A DNA stretch of 64,000 bases. Source: an uncultured Myxococcales bacterium (GTDB taxonomy: Bacteria; Myxococcota_A; UBA9042). A program made the translations under genes and the position numbers. How positions within the stretch are numbered: the first letter of the stretch is position 1; each line of letters opens with the position of its first letter. Under the pieces are notes generated by a model. The model was not told where the DNA came from. It saw only the letters and a program-made list of their open reading frames with translations, and did not search any database. Positions 1-9,052 of the stretch are shown piece after piece. The stretch lies in NCBI GenBank assembly GCA_903883645.1, contig CAISBR010000206.1:40289-104288 (forward strand), read 5' to 3'.

Positions 1-78
1 GTTGCCACCCGTCCGCGACCCCGGCCTGACCGCCCACGCCACGATGATCCGTATGCGTCCACCACTGCGAGGACTGAC

Positions 79-1632
79 ATGGAACCAGCTGAATTGAGTG
101 AAGATCTTTTGTCGCAAGAGCCCGCCGAAGTCGATCTCGACGAGAGCGCTGGCATCTCGCCCTATGGCATGGGCGAGCTGAGGCACCTGCGCCGCGGCGC
201 CGAGGCCGAAGACTCCATCGAACAGAACCTCGACCCGACCGTGTTGTATTTGCAGCATATTGGCCGAGTATCGCTGCTTAGCCGCGAAGGCGAAGCCGAG
301 GTCGCGCAGCGCATCGAGGGCAACTCCGCAGACATTCTGGAGATCCTCGAGCGCGTGCCGGCCTCTCGCCCGCTGATGACCAACGTGCCGCTCGACATGG
401 CCACCGATCACGACCTGCTGCGCGAGTGGACCGATGCCGAGGCCTGGCGCGACCGCGATGCGCGCATCACCACCCTGGCGCGAGCCGAGCGGTTCCGCGA
501 CCGGGTCGTTGCGCTCGATCAAGACATCGACGGTCTGCGCGGCGAGTCGGCGGGTGAGCGCACCCCGCTGTTGGTGCAGGCTCTGCGCAGCAAGTACCGC
601 ACATTTTGGGAGGATCGCACAGGCGAGCGCTTGATCAGCAAGGCGCTTGAGCTCGTGCAGCAACTGGCCCGCGAGCTGGTTCGCGCGGAGCACACCCTGC
701 GCGGTCTGCTGCACGATGCCGGGCTGAAGCGCGACGACGTGGTCGCACTAGGGCCCATGCCCAAGCGGCCGCGCACCGATGCCGCTCGGCAGCACCTGGG
801 GCTAGCGCAAGCGCTTGAGCACGCAGAGCAATTGCAGGCCCAATACGGTGCCGGGCCCGAGCAGGCCCAGCGCGATCTGCGGCGCATTCGCGAGGCCACC
901 CGGGCCATTGCCGAAGCGCGCAGCGTGATGATTCAGGCGAATTTGCGGCTGGTGGTGTCGATCGCCAAGCGCTACTTGAACCGCGGGATGGCCCTGCTCG
1001 ACCTGGTGCAAGAGGGCAACATTGGCCTCATCAAGGCCGTCGAAAAGTTCGAGTATCAGCGTGGTTACAAGTTCTCGACCTATGCTACTTGGTGGATTCG
1101 CCAGTCGATCACCCGCTCGATCGCCGACTCGGGGCGCACGATCCGCATCCCGGTGCATCTCATCGAGGCGCTCAATCGCATCTTGCGCGAACGCTCGCTG
1201 CTCGAACAGGAATTGGGTCGCGAGCCCACGGTCGAAGAGCTGTCAAAGCGGACCGAGCAGCCGATCGAGCAGGTCGACACGATCTTGCGTATGGTGCGGT
1301 CGCCGCTGAGTCTGGATGCGCCCGTGGGCGAGGATGACGCTCAACTCGTTGATTTTGTAGAGGATACTAACGCTGTCAAGGGCATCGACGTCGTGATCCT
1401 CCGCGACCTATCGGCGCAAACACGGCGGGCTCTGACGCGGCTGCACCCGCGCGAAGAGGCGGTGCTAAAGCTGCGATTTGGCATCGGTTCTGACGAGTGC
1501 TTGACGCTAGAGCAGGTGGGCGAGATGTTCAACCTGACCCGCGAGCGCATTCGCCAAATCGAGACCGGCGCACTGCGCAAGTTGCAGGCGCCTGCCAATC
1601 GGGAAGTTTTGCAAGGGCTTCTAGAGGGTTGA
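79..1632 (+). CDS. rpoD: RNA polymerase sigma-70 factor, RpoD type
   Basis: This is a group 1-like sigma-70 factor (517 aa) that directs RNA polymerase to promoters. Region 1.2 is visible at about residues 51-78 ([11 protein letters not shown], then LSREGE). A long non-conserved spacer follows, then regions 2.1-2.4 at about 284-365 ([43 protein letters not shown]). Region 4.2 carries the helix-turn-helix near 473-505 ([19 protein letters not shown]). The ATG at 79 has GAGGA about 6 bases upstream, which supports this start. The frame is open all the way to base 1, however, so a longer N-terminus cannot be excluded. The segment before region 1.2 is short and acidic, so a full region 1.1 is not evident. 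A stationary-phase or other paralogue of RpoD is the main alternative. Confidence 0.93.
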   Translation: MEPAELSEDLLSQEPAEVDLDESAGISPYGMGELRHLRRGAEAEDSIEQNLDPTVLYLQHIGRVSLLSREGEAEVAQRIEGNSADILEILERVPASRPLMTNVPLDMATDHDLLREWTDAEAWRDRDARITTLARAERFRDRVVALDQDIDGLRGESAGERTPLLVQALRSKYRTFWEDRTGERLISKALELVQQLARELVRAEHTLRGLLHDAGLKRDDVVALGPMPKRPRTDAARQHLGLAQALEHAEQLQAQYGAGPEQAQRDLRRIREATRAIAEARSVMIQANLRLVVSIAKRYLNRGMALLDLVQEGNIGLIKAVEKFEYQRGYKFSTYATWWIRQSITRSIADSGRTIRIPVHLIEALNRILRERSLLEQELGREPTVEELSKRTEQPIEQVDTILRMVRSPLSLDAPVGEDDAQLVDFVEDTNAVKGIDVVILRDLSAQTRRALTRLHPREEAVLKLRFGIGSDECLTLEQVGEMFNLTRERIRQIETGALRKLQAPANREVLQGLLEG

Positions 1633-1730
1633 TTCCCCTACATTTCGCTGGCTGACACGCTTGTCATGGTGCGCAAACTTTGCGTAGTTTGTCGCGCAGC
1701 CACTCAAGCTCGCTGCCCTTCTACCGCGCC

Positions 1731-1754
1731 CGCTACCTCGCCCGCTACCTCGCC
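1731..1754 (+). repeat. 12-bp tandem duplication in the rpoD-lipoprotein spacer
   Basis: The unit CGCTACCTCGCC occurs twice in direct tandem. It lies in the 235-base non-coding spacer between the sigma factor and the next gene. No protein or regulatory role is visible. Confidence 0.7.
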
Positions 1755-1766
1755 CGCACGGCCATC

Positions 1767-1795
1767 TTGCCCGATGCCGCACAGAAGACTATGCT
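1767..1795 (+). promoter_or_regulatory. Sigma-70-type promoter for the CBM9-like lipoprotein gene
   Basis: A -35-like TTGCCC and a -10-like TATGCT are separated by exactly 17 bases. Transcription would begin near 1802, giving a leader of about 65 bases before the AAGGAG site and ATG at 1868. It probably also serves mazG and dnaE downstream. Confidence 0.6.
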
Positions 1796-1867
1796 TTCGC
1801 CGCTCGCTGCCCGCCCGGTGCCGCGCCGGGGTGCCAGCGATAGTCCAAAAAACGTAAGGAGTTTGAA

Positions 1868-3259
1868 ATGGTCGCTGCTCTGTCGTCTCGCGCGCCCCTG
1901 GCGCTGCTGGCTCTGGCGCTGCTGTCGCTGGGTGCCGAAGGTTGCCGCCGCCCCGCTGGTTCGCAGATCGTGCTAACCAAGGATCAGGAGCAGCAAATCT
2001 CCGAGAACGTGCTGACTGCGCCGCCGGCCGGTCTGCAGAACAAGGTCGACTGCAAGTTCGAAGACAAGCTCACGCTGCTGGGCTACGACATCAAGGGCCA
2101 GCCCAAGAAGGGCGGTACGTTCGACTTGGTCATGTACTACCGCGTCGATCAGCCTGTGCAGGGCGATTGGAAGATTTTTGTGCACTTTGAAGCCCCTGGC
2201 AAGCGTCGCCAGCCGTTCGATCACTATGGCGTCGGCGGTCTTTACCCCGTGGGCCAGTGGAAGAAAGGCGAGATCATCCGCGACGTGGTGCAGGTGCAAG
2301 TGCCCGCCGACTGGAGCGAAAACAGCGCGCAGGTGCTGATCGGCTTCTTCGACTGGGGTCTGTACACCACCAGCCAGGGCGACCGCCGCTTGAAGGTGGC
2401 GAGCCCCGGCACCACCACCGTGCAGGGCGACGGCCGCGTGCTGCTGACCACCGTGCAGCTGGGCAGCGAAGGCGGCGAGCAGCCCAAAGCGGGCGGTGCG
2501 GGCAACGAGCCGACCCCCAAGATCGACATGCAAGTCGCGGCGGCGATGGCCAATATGGTCAAGCAGTACAGCGTGGGCAAGGTCGCGACTGCACCGGTGA
2601 TCGACGGCAAAGATGATGAGTGGCAGCAGGTACCGGCGATTGCTGTGGCGATTCAGCCCAGTGGCCAGCCGCTCGCCAACAACCTGCGCGGTCAGGCGCG
2701 GCTGCAGTGGAATGCCGAAAATCTGTTCTTTACCGCACGCTTTCGCGACGAAGATGTGCGCAACAGCCACACGGCCAACGATAGCGAGCTGTGGGAAGGC
2801 GACAATGTTGAGCTGTTCTTGCGCCTGCCCGGCCAAGACGGCAAGTACTACGAGCTGCAATTCTCGCCCAATGGCGCGCACTTTGATGCCATGTTCACCG
2901 CGCCGCGCACGCCGAAGTGGGAAGAGGCGAGCAAGTTCGACTCGGGCATGGAGATGAAGACCACCACGGAGGGCACGGTCAACGCCGACGGTGCCGATGT
3001 GGGCTTTGTGGTCGAGGCGAAGATCCCTTGGAAAAACCTGGGTCTAACTGCTGCTCCCCCTGTTGGCACGGTCATCGAGTCGAATGTGTACCGCATCGAC
3101 GACAAGGGCGCGCACGACATGGGCCACATGGGCACCTGGGCCGCGGTCGGCGGCGATTTCCACAAGCTCGACGGCGCGGGCAAGCTGACGATTTCGGACC
3201 GGGCAACCGCTCCTGCCGCCCCTAGTGCTCCGGTCCCCGCGGCCGCGCCTATCAAGTAA
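1868..3259 (+). CDS. Secreted lipoprotein-like protein with C-terminal CBM9-like domain
   Basis: The 463-aa product starts with a hydrophobic signal segment (LALLALALLSLG) followed by a Cys in AEGC, an imperfect lipobox. Residues of about 45-190 form a beta-rich module with a WKIFVHFE segment, unlike any enzyme I recognise. Residues of about 235-450 resemble the carbohydrate-binding module 9 / DOMON-like sandwich of extracytoplasmic proteins: APVIDGKDDEWQ, then LQWNAENLFFTARFRDEDV and WEGDNVELFLR. No catalytic residues can be named, so a binding role at the cell surface is inferred. The start has AAGGAG 6 bases upstream. mazG begins 9 bases after its stop, so the two genes are probably co-transcribed. 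The tail is Ala/Pro-rich. Confidence 0.75.
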   Translation: MVAALSSRAPLALLALALLSLGAEGCRRPAGSQIVLTKDQEQQISENVLTAPPAGLQNKVDCKFEDKLTLLGYDIKGQPKKGGTFDLVMYYRVDQPVQGDWKIFVHFEAPGKRRQPFDHYGVGGLYPVGQWKKGEIIRDVVQVQVPADWSENSAQVLIGFFDWGLYTTSQGDRRLKVASPGTTTVQGDGRVLLTTVQLGSEGGEQPKAGGAGNEPTPKIDMQVAAAMANMVKQYSVGKVATAPVIDGKDDEWQQVPAIAVAIQPSGQPLANNLRGQARLQWNAENLFFTARFRDEDVRNSHTANDSELWEGDNVELFLRLPGQDGKYYELQFSPNGAHFDAMFTAPRTPKWEEASKFDSGMEMKTTTEGTVNADGADVGFVVEAKIPWKNLGLTAAPPVGTVIESNVYRIDDKGAHDMGHMGTWAAVGGDFHKLDGAGKLTISDRATAPAAPSAPVPAAAPIK

Positions 3260-3268
3260 GCACCTAAC

Positions 3269-4153
3269 TTGACTGAAGAACTGCACCAAGACGCCCCTGG
3301 CTTTGAACGCCTGGTGTGGGTGATGAGCCAGCTGCGGGCGCCCGGCGGCTGTCCGTGGGATCGCGAGCAGAGCCTGGCGACGCTGCGGACCTACCTCATC
3401 GAAGAGTCGCACGAGCTGCTCGACGCGATCGACGACCTGGGCGTGGCTGGTCAGCGGGATGCAAATGCCATTGAAGCCGGCGAAATTGCTGCAGATCCGG
3501 TCGACTTGGCCAATCTGCGCGAAGAGCTGGGCGATGTGTTGCTGCAGGTGGCGTTTCAGTCGCAGATCGCCAGCGAAAGCGGTTGGTTCACCCTAGACGA
3601 CGTGGCGCACGGCATTGCCGCGAAGATGATCCGCCGCCACCCCCACGTGTTTGGCGATCCGCAGGCCAAGGATGCCGGGCAAGTCCGCGATCGCTGGGAA
3701 CAACAGAAGCGGCAAGAGGGTAAGGGGGCGCTCGACGGCGTGCCCAAGAACCTGCCCGGGCTGCTGCGGGCCCAGCGCATCGGCGACAAGGCGGCGCGGA
3801 TCGGCTTTGACTGGCCCGACTTGCAGGGGGTGTGGGCGAAGATCCACGAAGAAATCGCCGAGTTGCAAGAGGCTGAGGCCCAGGGCGACAAGGCCGCCAT
3901 GCAAGACGAGCTGGGCGACCTGTTGTTTGCGCTGACGAATCTGGCGCGGCACCTGGGCGTAGACGCCGAGTTGGGGCTGCGGCAGACACTTGACCGATTC
4001 ACCAATCGTTTTGGTCATGTAGAGCGACAGGCCGAGGTGCGATGGGGTCGGCAGCACAAGGCGAGCCTGGATGAGCTCGAGGCGCTGTGGCAAGAAGCCA
4101 AGCAGCTAGAGCGGTTGGGGCAGTTGCCCGCCGCCGGCCGAAATCGAGGCTGA
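3269..4153 (+). CDS. mazG: Nucleoside triphosphate pyrophosphohydrolase MazG
   Basis: MazG hydrolyses (d)NTPs to monophosphates and pyrophosphate, and is linked to house-cleaning of nucleotides and ppGpp control. The 294-aa protein has the tandem MazG layout. The first domain has LRAPGGCPWDREQ, IEESHELLDAI and LREELGDVLLQVAF. The second has IHEEIAELQEA and DELGDLLFALTNLARHL. These supply the EExxE and ExxD metal ligands. Length is slightly above the E. coli protein because of an insert near residues 55-75. The start is TTG at 3269, 9 bases after the preceding stop, and the conserved fold begins soon after it. dnaE follows 34 bases downstream. Confidence 0.93.
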   Translation: MTEELHQDAPGFERLVWVMSQLRAPGGCPWDREQSLATLRTYLIEESHELLDAIDDLGVAGQRDANAIEAGEIAADPVDLANLREELGDVLLQVAFQSQIASESGWFTLDDVAHGIAAKMIRRHPHVFGDPQAKDAGQVRDRWEQQKRQEGKGALDGVPKNLPGLLRAQRIGDKAARIGFDWPDLQGVWAKIHEEIAELQEAEAQGDKAAMQDELGDLLFALTNLARHLGVDAELGLRQTLDRFTNRFGHVERQAEVRWGRQHKASLDELEALWQEAKQLERLGQLPAAGRNRG

Positions 4154-4187
4154 AGTGTTGCTCAGGATCGGCTAGCCTGCGCGCACC

Positions 4188-7100
4188 ATGAGCTTCGTCC
4201 ACCTGCACGTACATACCCAATACTCGATTGCTGACGCGACGTTGCGCATTGCCGACGCCGTGCGCTTTGCCGCCGAACAAAAGATGCCGGCGCTGGCGAT
4301 CACCGATCACGGCAACCTGCACGGCGCGGTCGATTTTGCCAATGCCTGTAAAGAAGCTGGAATCAAACCGATTTTTGGCTGTTGCATGGCCATCGCCAAC
4401 CGGCCGGTCGGCGAGCACGTGCGGCGCACCCACAATCTGACGCTGCTGGCCGAGACGGAGAAGGGCTATCAGAACCTGATCTACCTGATCTCGATGGCGA
4501 ATCTGAAGGTGCCCGAGGGGGTGCGGCCGCGGCTGGACCCCGCAACGCTGCGCGATCATACCGAGGGCATTATTTGTCTCTCAGGCGATCTGTCGGGCGA
4601 GCTGGCCAATGCCCTGCTGCGCGGCGAGTCGGACGAGGCCTGGCGGGCGGCCGAGCGCTATAAGTCTTGGTTTGCACCAGGAAATTTCTATATCGAGGTG
4701 CAGCGCTCCGGGTTGCTCGAGCACGACCTGGTGGCGCCGCAGCTGGTCGACCTGGGCCGGCAGCTGGGCATTCCGTGCGTGGCGACCAATGATGTGCACT
4801 ATCTGCAGCCTAGCGATGCGCGCGCCCACGAAGTGCTGCTGTGCATTGGCCTGGGCACGCAGGCGCGGCCCGAGAATCAGCGGCTGCCGACTGAAAAGCT
4901 TGACCTGGCCTCGCCCGCCGAAATGCGTAGGCGTTTTGCCGATTTGGACCACCTGTGCGATGTAGCGGTCGAGATTGCCGAGCGCTGCCAATCGTTCAAG
5001 ATTACCCATGAGCCGATGTTGCCGCGCTTTCCGGTGGCCGAAGGCAAGACCGAATTCGACACCTTCTACGAAATGAGCCGCGCCGGCTTAGAGAGGCGTT
5101 TCACCGAGTTCGAGCGCATCGGCAAGCTCGTCGACCAAGAGGCGTATTGGCAGCGACTTGAGTTCGAGGTGGAGACCATCAAGACGATGGACTTCCCTGG
5201 CTACTTCTTGATCGTGCAGGACTTTATTAACTGGGCGAAAGAGCAAGGCATTCCGGTGGGGCCAGGTCGTGGCTCGGGTGCGGGCTCGCTGGTGGCCTAC
5301 TCACTGCGCATCACGGACCTCGACCCGATCCCGTACAAGCTGCTTTTCGAGCGCTTCTTGAACCCGGACCGGGTGTCGATGCCCGACTTCGACGTCGATT
5401 TTTGCGAAGACCGCCGCACCGAGGTGATTCGCTATGTGTCGGAGCAGTACGGCGCGGAGCGGGTGGGGCAGATCGCCACCTTTGGCACGCTCAAGGCCAA
5501 GGGCGCCGTGCGCGATGTGGGGCGCGTGCTGGGTGTCCCGCTGCCCGAAGTCGACGCCATCGCCAAGATCATCGATACCGCGCTCGAGGGTGTCAAAGAC
5601 GACAAGCACAAGACGGTCGAAGATGCGATGCAGCGCGATCCGCGGCTGCTGCAGGCCATGGAACAGAGCTACGCGATTCGGCAATTGCTCGAGACGGCCC
5701 AGCTGCTCGAGGGGTCGATGCGCGGCACGGGTATGCACGCAGCGGGCGTAGTGATTGGCCGCGGGCCGCTGTGGACCCACGTGCCGGTAGGGCGCGGTCA
5801 GAACGGCGAAAATGTGACGCAATTCGACAAAGACGATGTCGAGAAGGCGGGCCTCGTCAAGTTCGACTTCTTGGGTCTGTCGAACCTGACCATGATCGAC
5901 CACTGCGTCAAGCTGATTCGCCAAGGGCAAACGCCGGGCGAGACGCCGTTCGATATCTCGGCCGTGCCGCTCGACGACAAGAAGGCCTTTGATGTGATCA
6001 CCGCGGGCGACACTGCGGGTATTTTCCAGTGTGAATCCCCTGGCTTTACCCGCATGATGGTAAAGATGAAGCCGACGGTGTTCGAGGACTTGGTCGCCTC
6101 GGGCGCGCTGTACCGACCGGGTCCGCTGGGCATGGGCATGGACAAGGTCTACATCGACCGCAAGCACGGCCGCGAAGTGACGGTGTTCGACCACGAAGCG
6201 CTCGCCACGGTGCTGGGCGAGACCTATGGCGTGATCGTGTACCAAGAACAGGTCATGCAAGTAGCTCAAATTCTTGGTGGTTTTAGCCTTGGACAAGCCG
6301 ACTTGCTGCGCCGCGCCATGGGCAAGAAGAAGCCCGCCGACATGATCAAGTGGGGCGAAGACTTCAAAAAGGGCTGCCAGGCGCGCGGCGACGTCGACAT
6401 GGAGGTCGCCGACAAGATCTTCGCGCTGATGGCCAAGTTCGCGGAATACGGCTTCAACAAATCGCACTCGGCGGCGTACGGCCTGATCACCTACCAGACG
6501 GCGTGGCTGAAGGCTAACTATCCCGTTGAATTCTATGCTGCTTTACTCACGCGCGACAAAGACGACACCGACCGTATCGTGGGCTATTTGCAGCAGGCGC
6601 GGCAGGGTGGCATTCAGGTGCTGCCGCCGGACCTGAACGAGTCGGAACTGACCTTTAGTGTCGCGCAAGGGCGTGTGCGCTTTGGGCTGGGCGCGATCAA
6701 GGGCCTGGGTCAGGGCGCGATCGAAGTGCTGATGGAGGCGCGCAAGAAGGGGCCGTTCCTTAGTCTTTTTGATATGTTGCGACGGGTCGACACGCGCAAG
6801 GTCAACAAGAAGTCGCTCGAAGTGCTGATCAAGGCCGGCGCGTGCGATGGGCTCGGGGCCGAGCGCGATGTGCTGTGGGCCAACCTCGCTGTAGCTGTCG
6901 AACTGGCGCAGGGGGCGGCCAAGCGAGCGAATATCACAAGTCTTTTTGACGACGAGGAGCTGCAAGTCGACAAGTACCAGCCGGCGACCGACAAGTGGAC
7001 GCAACGGCAGATTCTGGCGTATGAAAAAGATGTGCTGGGCTTCTATGTGTCGGGCCACCCGCTCGATCGCTACGCCAAGGACCTGCACCGAATGCAAGTT

Positions 7101-7703
7101 CGCAGTCTAACACAGCTAAAAGAATGGGACTTCTTTCTGAACAACGCGCCAGCACCCCGTGGCTCGCAGGACCCCAACGCGCCGCCGCGCCCGCGCCGCA
7201 TGACCGCCATGGCTGCCGTGGTGGTGGTGGCGCATAAAGAGCGACCGCTGAACGACGGCCGGCGCATGGGCATCACAACCCTAGAAGATCGCTCGGGTCA
7301 GGCCGAGGCGCTGAGCTTTGATGGCTTGGACCAATTTGGCGAGTTGCTAAAGAGCGATCAGCCGCTGCTGCTGACCCTGCAAATCGCCGAGGACCGCAAA
7401 GAGGCCAACAAGGTCTCCTTGCGCATCGAAAAGGCGACGCTGCTCGAAGAGGCGATGAAGGACGAAGTCGAGCGGCTGACGGTTAAGCTGGGGGCGGAAC
7501 AGTGCAACCCAGCCAAACTTAAGGCGTTGTCAGAAGCGCTGAGCGCGTTTCGCGGGCCGGCGCGGCTGCGGCTGCTCGTCCACATCGAGGGTCAGGGCGA
7601 GGTGGTGATCGACGCCGGCGACCGCTTTATGGTGCAGCCGGGCGACGAGCTGGTCGGCGCGGTCGAGCGCATCTTGGGGCGCGGCGCGCTGACCTACGGC
7701 TAG
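4188..7703 (+). CDS. dnaE: DNA polymerase III subunit alpha
   Basis: This is the catalytic subunit of the replicative polymerase, 1171 aa and a normal DnaE1 length. An N-terminal PHP domain (about 1-275) shows HVHTQYS and ITDHGNLHGA. The C-family polymerase core shows GRGSGAGSLVAY near residue 360 and the catalytic PDFDVDF near 395. The helix-hairpin-helix and OB-fold regions follow, the latter near residue 1005 (MTAMAAVVVVAHKE). The PHP domain keeps the His and Asp metal ligands, but the position normally Glu in the G-x-E-x-Y motif reads GCCMA. Some or all of the PHP exonuclease activity may therefore be altered. The Shine-Dalgarno site is weak. Placement behind mazG suggests one transcript. 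Confidence 0.97.
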   Translation: MSFVHLHVHTQYSIADATLRIADAVRFAAEQKMPALAITDHGNLHGAVDFANACKEAGIKPIFGCCMAIANRPVGEHVRRTHNLTLLAETEKGYQNLIYLISMANLKVPEGVRPRLDPATLRDHTEGIICLSGDLSGELANALLRGESDEAWRAAERYKSWFAPGNFYIEVQRSGLLEHDLVAPQLVDLGRQLGIPCVATNDVHYLQPSDARAHEVLLCIGLGTQARPENQRLPTEKLDLASPAEMRRRFADLDHLCDVAVEIAERCQSFKITHEPMLPRFPVAEGKTEFDTFYEMSRAGLERRFTEFERIGKLVDQEAYWQRLEFEVETIKTMDFPGYFLIVQDFINWAKEQGIPVGPGRGSGAGSLVAYSLRITDLDPIPYKLLFERFLNPDRVSMPDFDVDFCEDRRTEVIRYVSEQYGAERVGQIATFGTLKAKGAVRDVGRVLGVPLPEVDAIAKIIDTALEGVKDDKHKTVEDAMQRDPRLLQAMEQSYAIRQLLETAQLLEGSMRGTGMHAAGVVIGRGPLWTHVPVGRGQNGENVTQFDKDDVEKAGLVKFDFLGLSNLTMIDHCVKLIRQGQTPGETPFDISAVPLDDKKAFDVITAGDTAGIFQCESPGFTRMMVKMKPTVFEDLVASGALYRPGPLGMGMDKVYIDRKHGREVTVFDHEALATVLGETYGVIVYQEQVMQVAQILGGFSLGQADLLRRAMGKKKPADMIKWGEDFKKGCQARGDVDMEVADKIFALMAKFAEYGFNKSHSAAYGLITYQTAWLKANYPVEFYAALLTRDKDDTDRIVGYLQQARQGGIQVLPPDLNESELTFSVAQGRVRFGLGAIKGLGQGAIEVLMEARKKGPFLSLFDMLRRVDTRKVNKKSLEVLIKAGACDGLGAERDVLWANLAVAVELAQGAAKRANITSLFDDEELQVDKYQPATDKWTQRQILAYEKDVLGFYVSGHPLDRYAKDLHRMQVRSLTQLKEWDFFLNNAPAPRGSQDPNAPPRPRRMTAMAAVVVVAHKERPLNDGRRMGITTLEDRSGQAEALSFDGLDQFGELLKSDQPLLLTLQIAEDRKEANKVSLRIEKATLLEEAMKDEVERLTVKLGAEQCNPAKLKALSEALSAFRGPARLRLLVHIEGQGEVVIDAGDRFMVQPGDELVGAVERILGRGALTYG

Positions 7704-7727
7704 TTCACTCGATAACATAGAGCATGA

Positions 7728-8390
7728 CTATAGGGAATTATAGGCGATTCTCCATACACCCTCTTCGCGCTCGAGCGTGATCGGCGCGGGGTAGTCGCGC
7801 GACTTCGAGAAAAGGAACAGCTTGATCCCCTTGCCCTCGGCGCCGCCCGTTTCGCGATCGCGCCGGGTGATGCGCACCGTGAACGGATTGTCTTTGACCA
7901 CATAGCTCGCGGCGTACTGACGAAAATGCTTCCAACTGTAGGCCCGCAACTGGGCCACGGCAATGTCGGTGTCGCGGTTGCGCAGCACATTGAGCCGGGC
8001 ATAACAGTCAAACGCCGCGCTGTCGCTCAAGTCGCCCAGCGAACAAGCCAGCGCCGCGCGCAGCGCACCGTCGGGCGTGCCGTCGGCAAAGGTGCTGATA
8101 TCCCCCACCGCGGTGGGCGTGACGACGGGCTTCTTGGCCACTTCTAGCGTTATTTCAGGCGCTTTACTGGGATCCGCTGGTTTTATCGGCGCAGACTCCA
8201 CCGGCTTAGACTCCACCGGCTTAGACTCGGGCTTGGCCGGCTCAGGGGCGTGGCTGGGCGGCGCAATGTCGGGGTCGCCGGGCCGCTTGGGCGCATCGAC
8301 CACCGCGGCTCCCGAGCAACCGGCCAGCAGCGCAGCGAGCAGGATAGGGCGAACAAGGGCAATTCGACGGTGAAAACGGGGTTCAGACAT
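7728..8390 (-). CDS. Putative lipoprotein of unknown function
   Basis: The 220-aa product begins MSEPRFHRR and has a clear signal peptide with lipobox LLAGC. A Pro/Lys/Ser linker follows, with repeated PVESK units at about residues 45-75. The C-terminal globular part (about 95-220) has FADGTPDGALRAALAC and many basic and aromatic residues. The C-terminal end, ITLEREEGVWRIAYNSL, resembles SnoaL/Cif-type small folds, but I cannot place it. The ORF track extends to 8582, but the ATG at 8390 is preceded by a perfect AGGAGG at proper spacing, which decides the start. It converges with dnaE, with 24 bases between the stops. Confidence 0.8.
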   Translation of the reverse strand: MSEPRFHRRIALVRPILLAALLAGCSGAAVVDAPKRPGDPDIAPPSHAPEPAKPESKPVESKPVESAPIKPADPSKAPEITLEVAKKPVVTPTAVGDISTFADGTPDGALRAALACSLGDLSDSAAFDCYARLNVLRNRDTDIAVAQLRAYSWKHFRQYAASYVVKDNPFTVRITRRDRETGGAEGKGIKLFLFSKSRDYPAPITLEREEGVWRIAYNSL

Positions 8391-8466
8391 CAGCTTCCTC
8401 CTGGGCAGACTCGCAGATACCACGCCGCGGCGTACGAACCAAGCCAGCGCTTTGCGTCGGGTGCTT

Positions 8467-8494
8467 TTGGTCCGGGCCCGCGTGAGTGTATCAT
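8467..8494 (+). promoter_or_regulatory. Probable sigma-70-type promoter for the GNAT-SspB pair
   Basis: TTGGTC and TATCAT are separated by 16 bases in the divergent spacer. The -10 sequence is identical to the one before the lipoprotein gene at 28276. The start codon served lies about 70 bases downstream. Confidence 0.45.
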
Positions 8495-8563
8495 CCGCGC
8501 CCGGTTCAGGGGATCCCGCCCCGGGGCAGTGGCGCGCGGCGAAATGCCCGCCAGGAGGCCGAC

Positions 8564-9052
8564 ATGGGAACACCGACCCCACCTTGCGTTGAAGTGGCTT
8601 TGACCAGCGATCGCGAGGCCGTTATCGAGCTGTTTGCCGAGGACTTGCGCGATCTGCACTTGCCCGTGCAACTACCAGCTCTTTCTGCAGTTTTCGACGA
8701 ATTGGTGCGCGACAGCCGCTCGGTGATCTTGGTGGTGCGCAACGAACCGGGCGGCACGGCGGTGGGCGTGCTGGTGGCCAGCCGGGTGCCGTCGGTCAAG
8801 TTCTCGGGCTGGTCGCTGTGGATCGAAGAGCTGTATGTGGGCAAGTCGGCTCGGCAACGCGGCCTGGGCCGGGTACTGGTCGAGCGGTTGCTCGAGATCG
8901 CCCGCCACGACGGCCTCGCTGGCATCGACCTCGAGGCCTACCACGGCAACGCCCCGGCCGCCCTGCTCTACCGCTCGCTGGGCTTTCGCCGGCTCGGACG
9001 CGAGCGCTTCTACTACCGCATGGAGTGGGAGCACGAGGAAGACCTACCGTGA
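8564..9052 (+). CDS. GNAT family N-acetyltransferase
   Basis: This 162-aa protein has the GNAT fold, which transfers an acetyl group from acetyl-CoA to an amine. The central strand LWIEELYVGKSARQRGLG gives the acetyl-CoA pyrophosphate loop (Q/R-x-x-G-x-G/A type). The later DLEAYHGNAPAALLYRSLGF is the usual GNAT motif B with the general-acid Tyr. The substrate cannot be told. The ATG at 8564 has AGGAGG 5 bases upstream, so the longer ORF-track start (8486) is rejected. Its TGA overlaps the GTG start of the SspB-like gene, indicating translational coupling. Confidence 0.88.
   Translation: MGTPTPPCVEVALTSDREAVIELFAEDLRDLHLPVQLPALSAVFDELVRDSRSVILVVRNEPGGTAVGVLVASRVPSVKFSGWSLWIEELYVGKSARQRGLGRVLVERLLEIARHDGLAGIDLEAYHGNAPAALLYRSLGFRRLGRERFYYRMEWEHEEDLP

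Noticed and set aside
1666-1857. 63-aa ORF in the rpoD spacer
   Set aside because: It has no ribosome site, overlaps the tandem repeat and promoter, and its Arg/Pro/Ser composition is non-coding in style.
1973-2881. 302-aa minus-strand ORF opposite the CBM9-like gene
   Set aside because: It is an antisense shadow. The CBM9 frame has a promoter and Shine-Dalgarno site.
5301-6467. 388-aa minus-strand ORF inside dnaE
   Set aside because: It is a frame shadow of a highly conserved gene in high-GC DNA. The product is His/Arg-rich with no domain.
8190-8232. Short direct repeats in the lipoprotein gene at 7728
   Set aside because: They encode the repeated PVESK linker of the protein and are not an independent DNA element.
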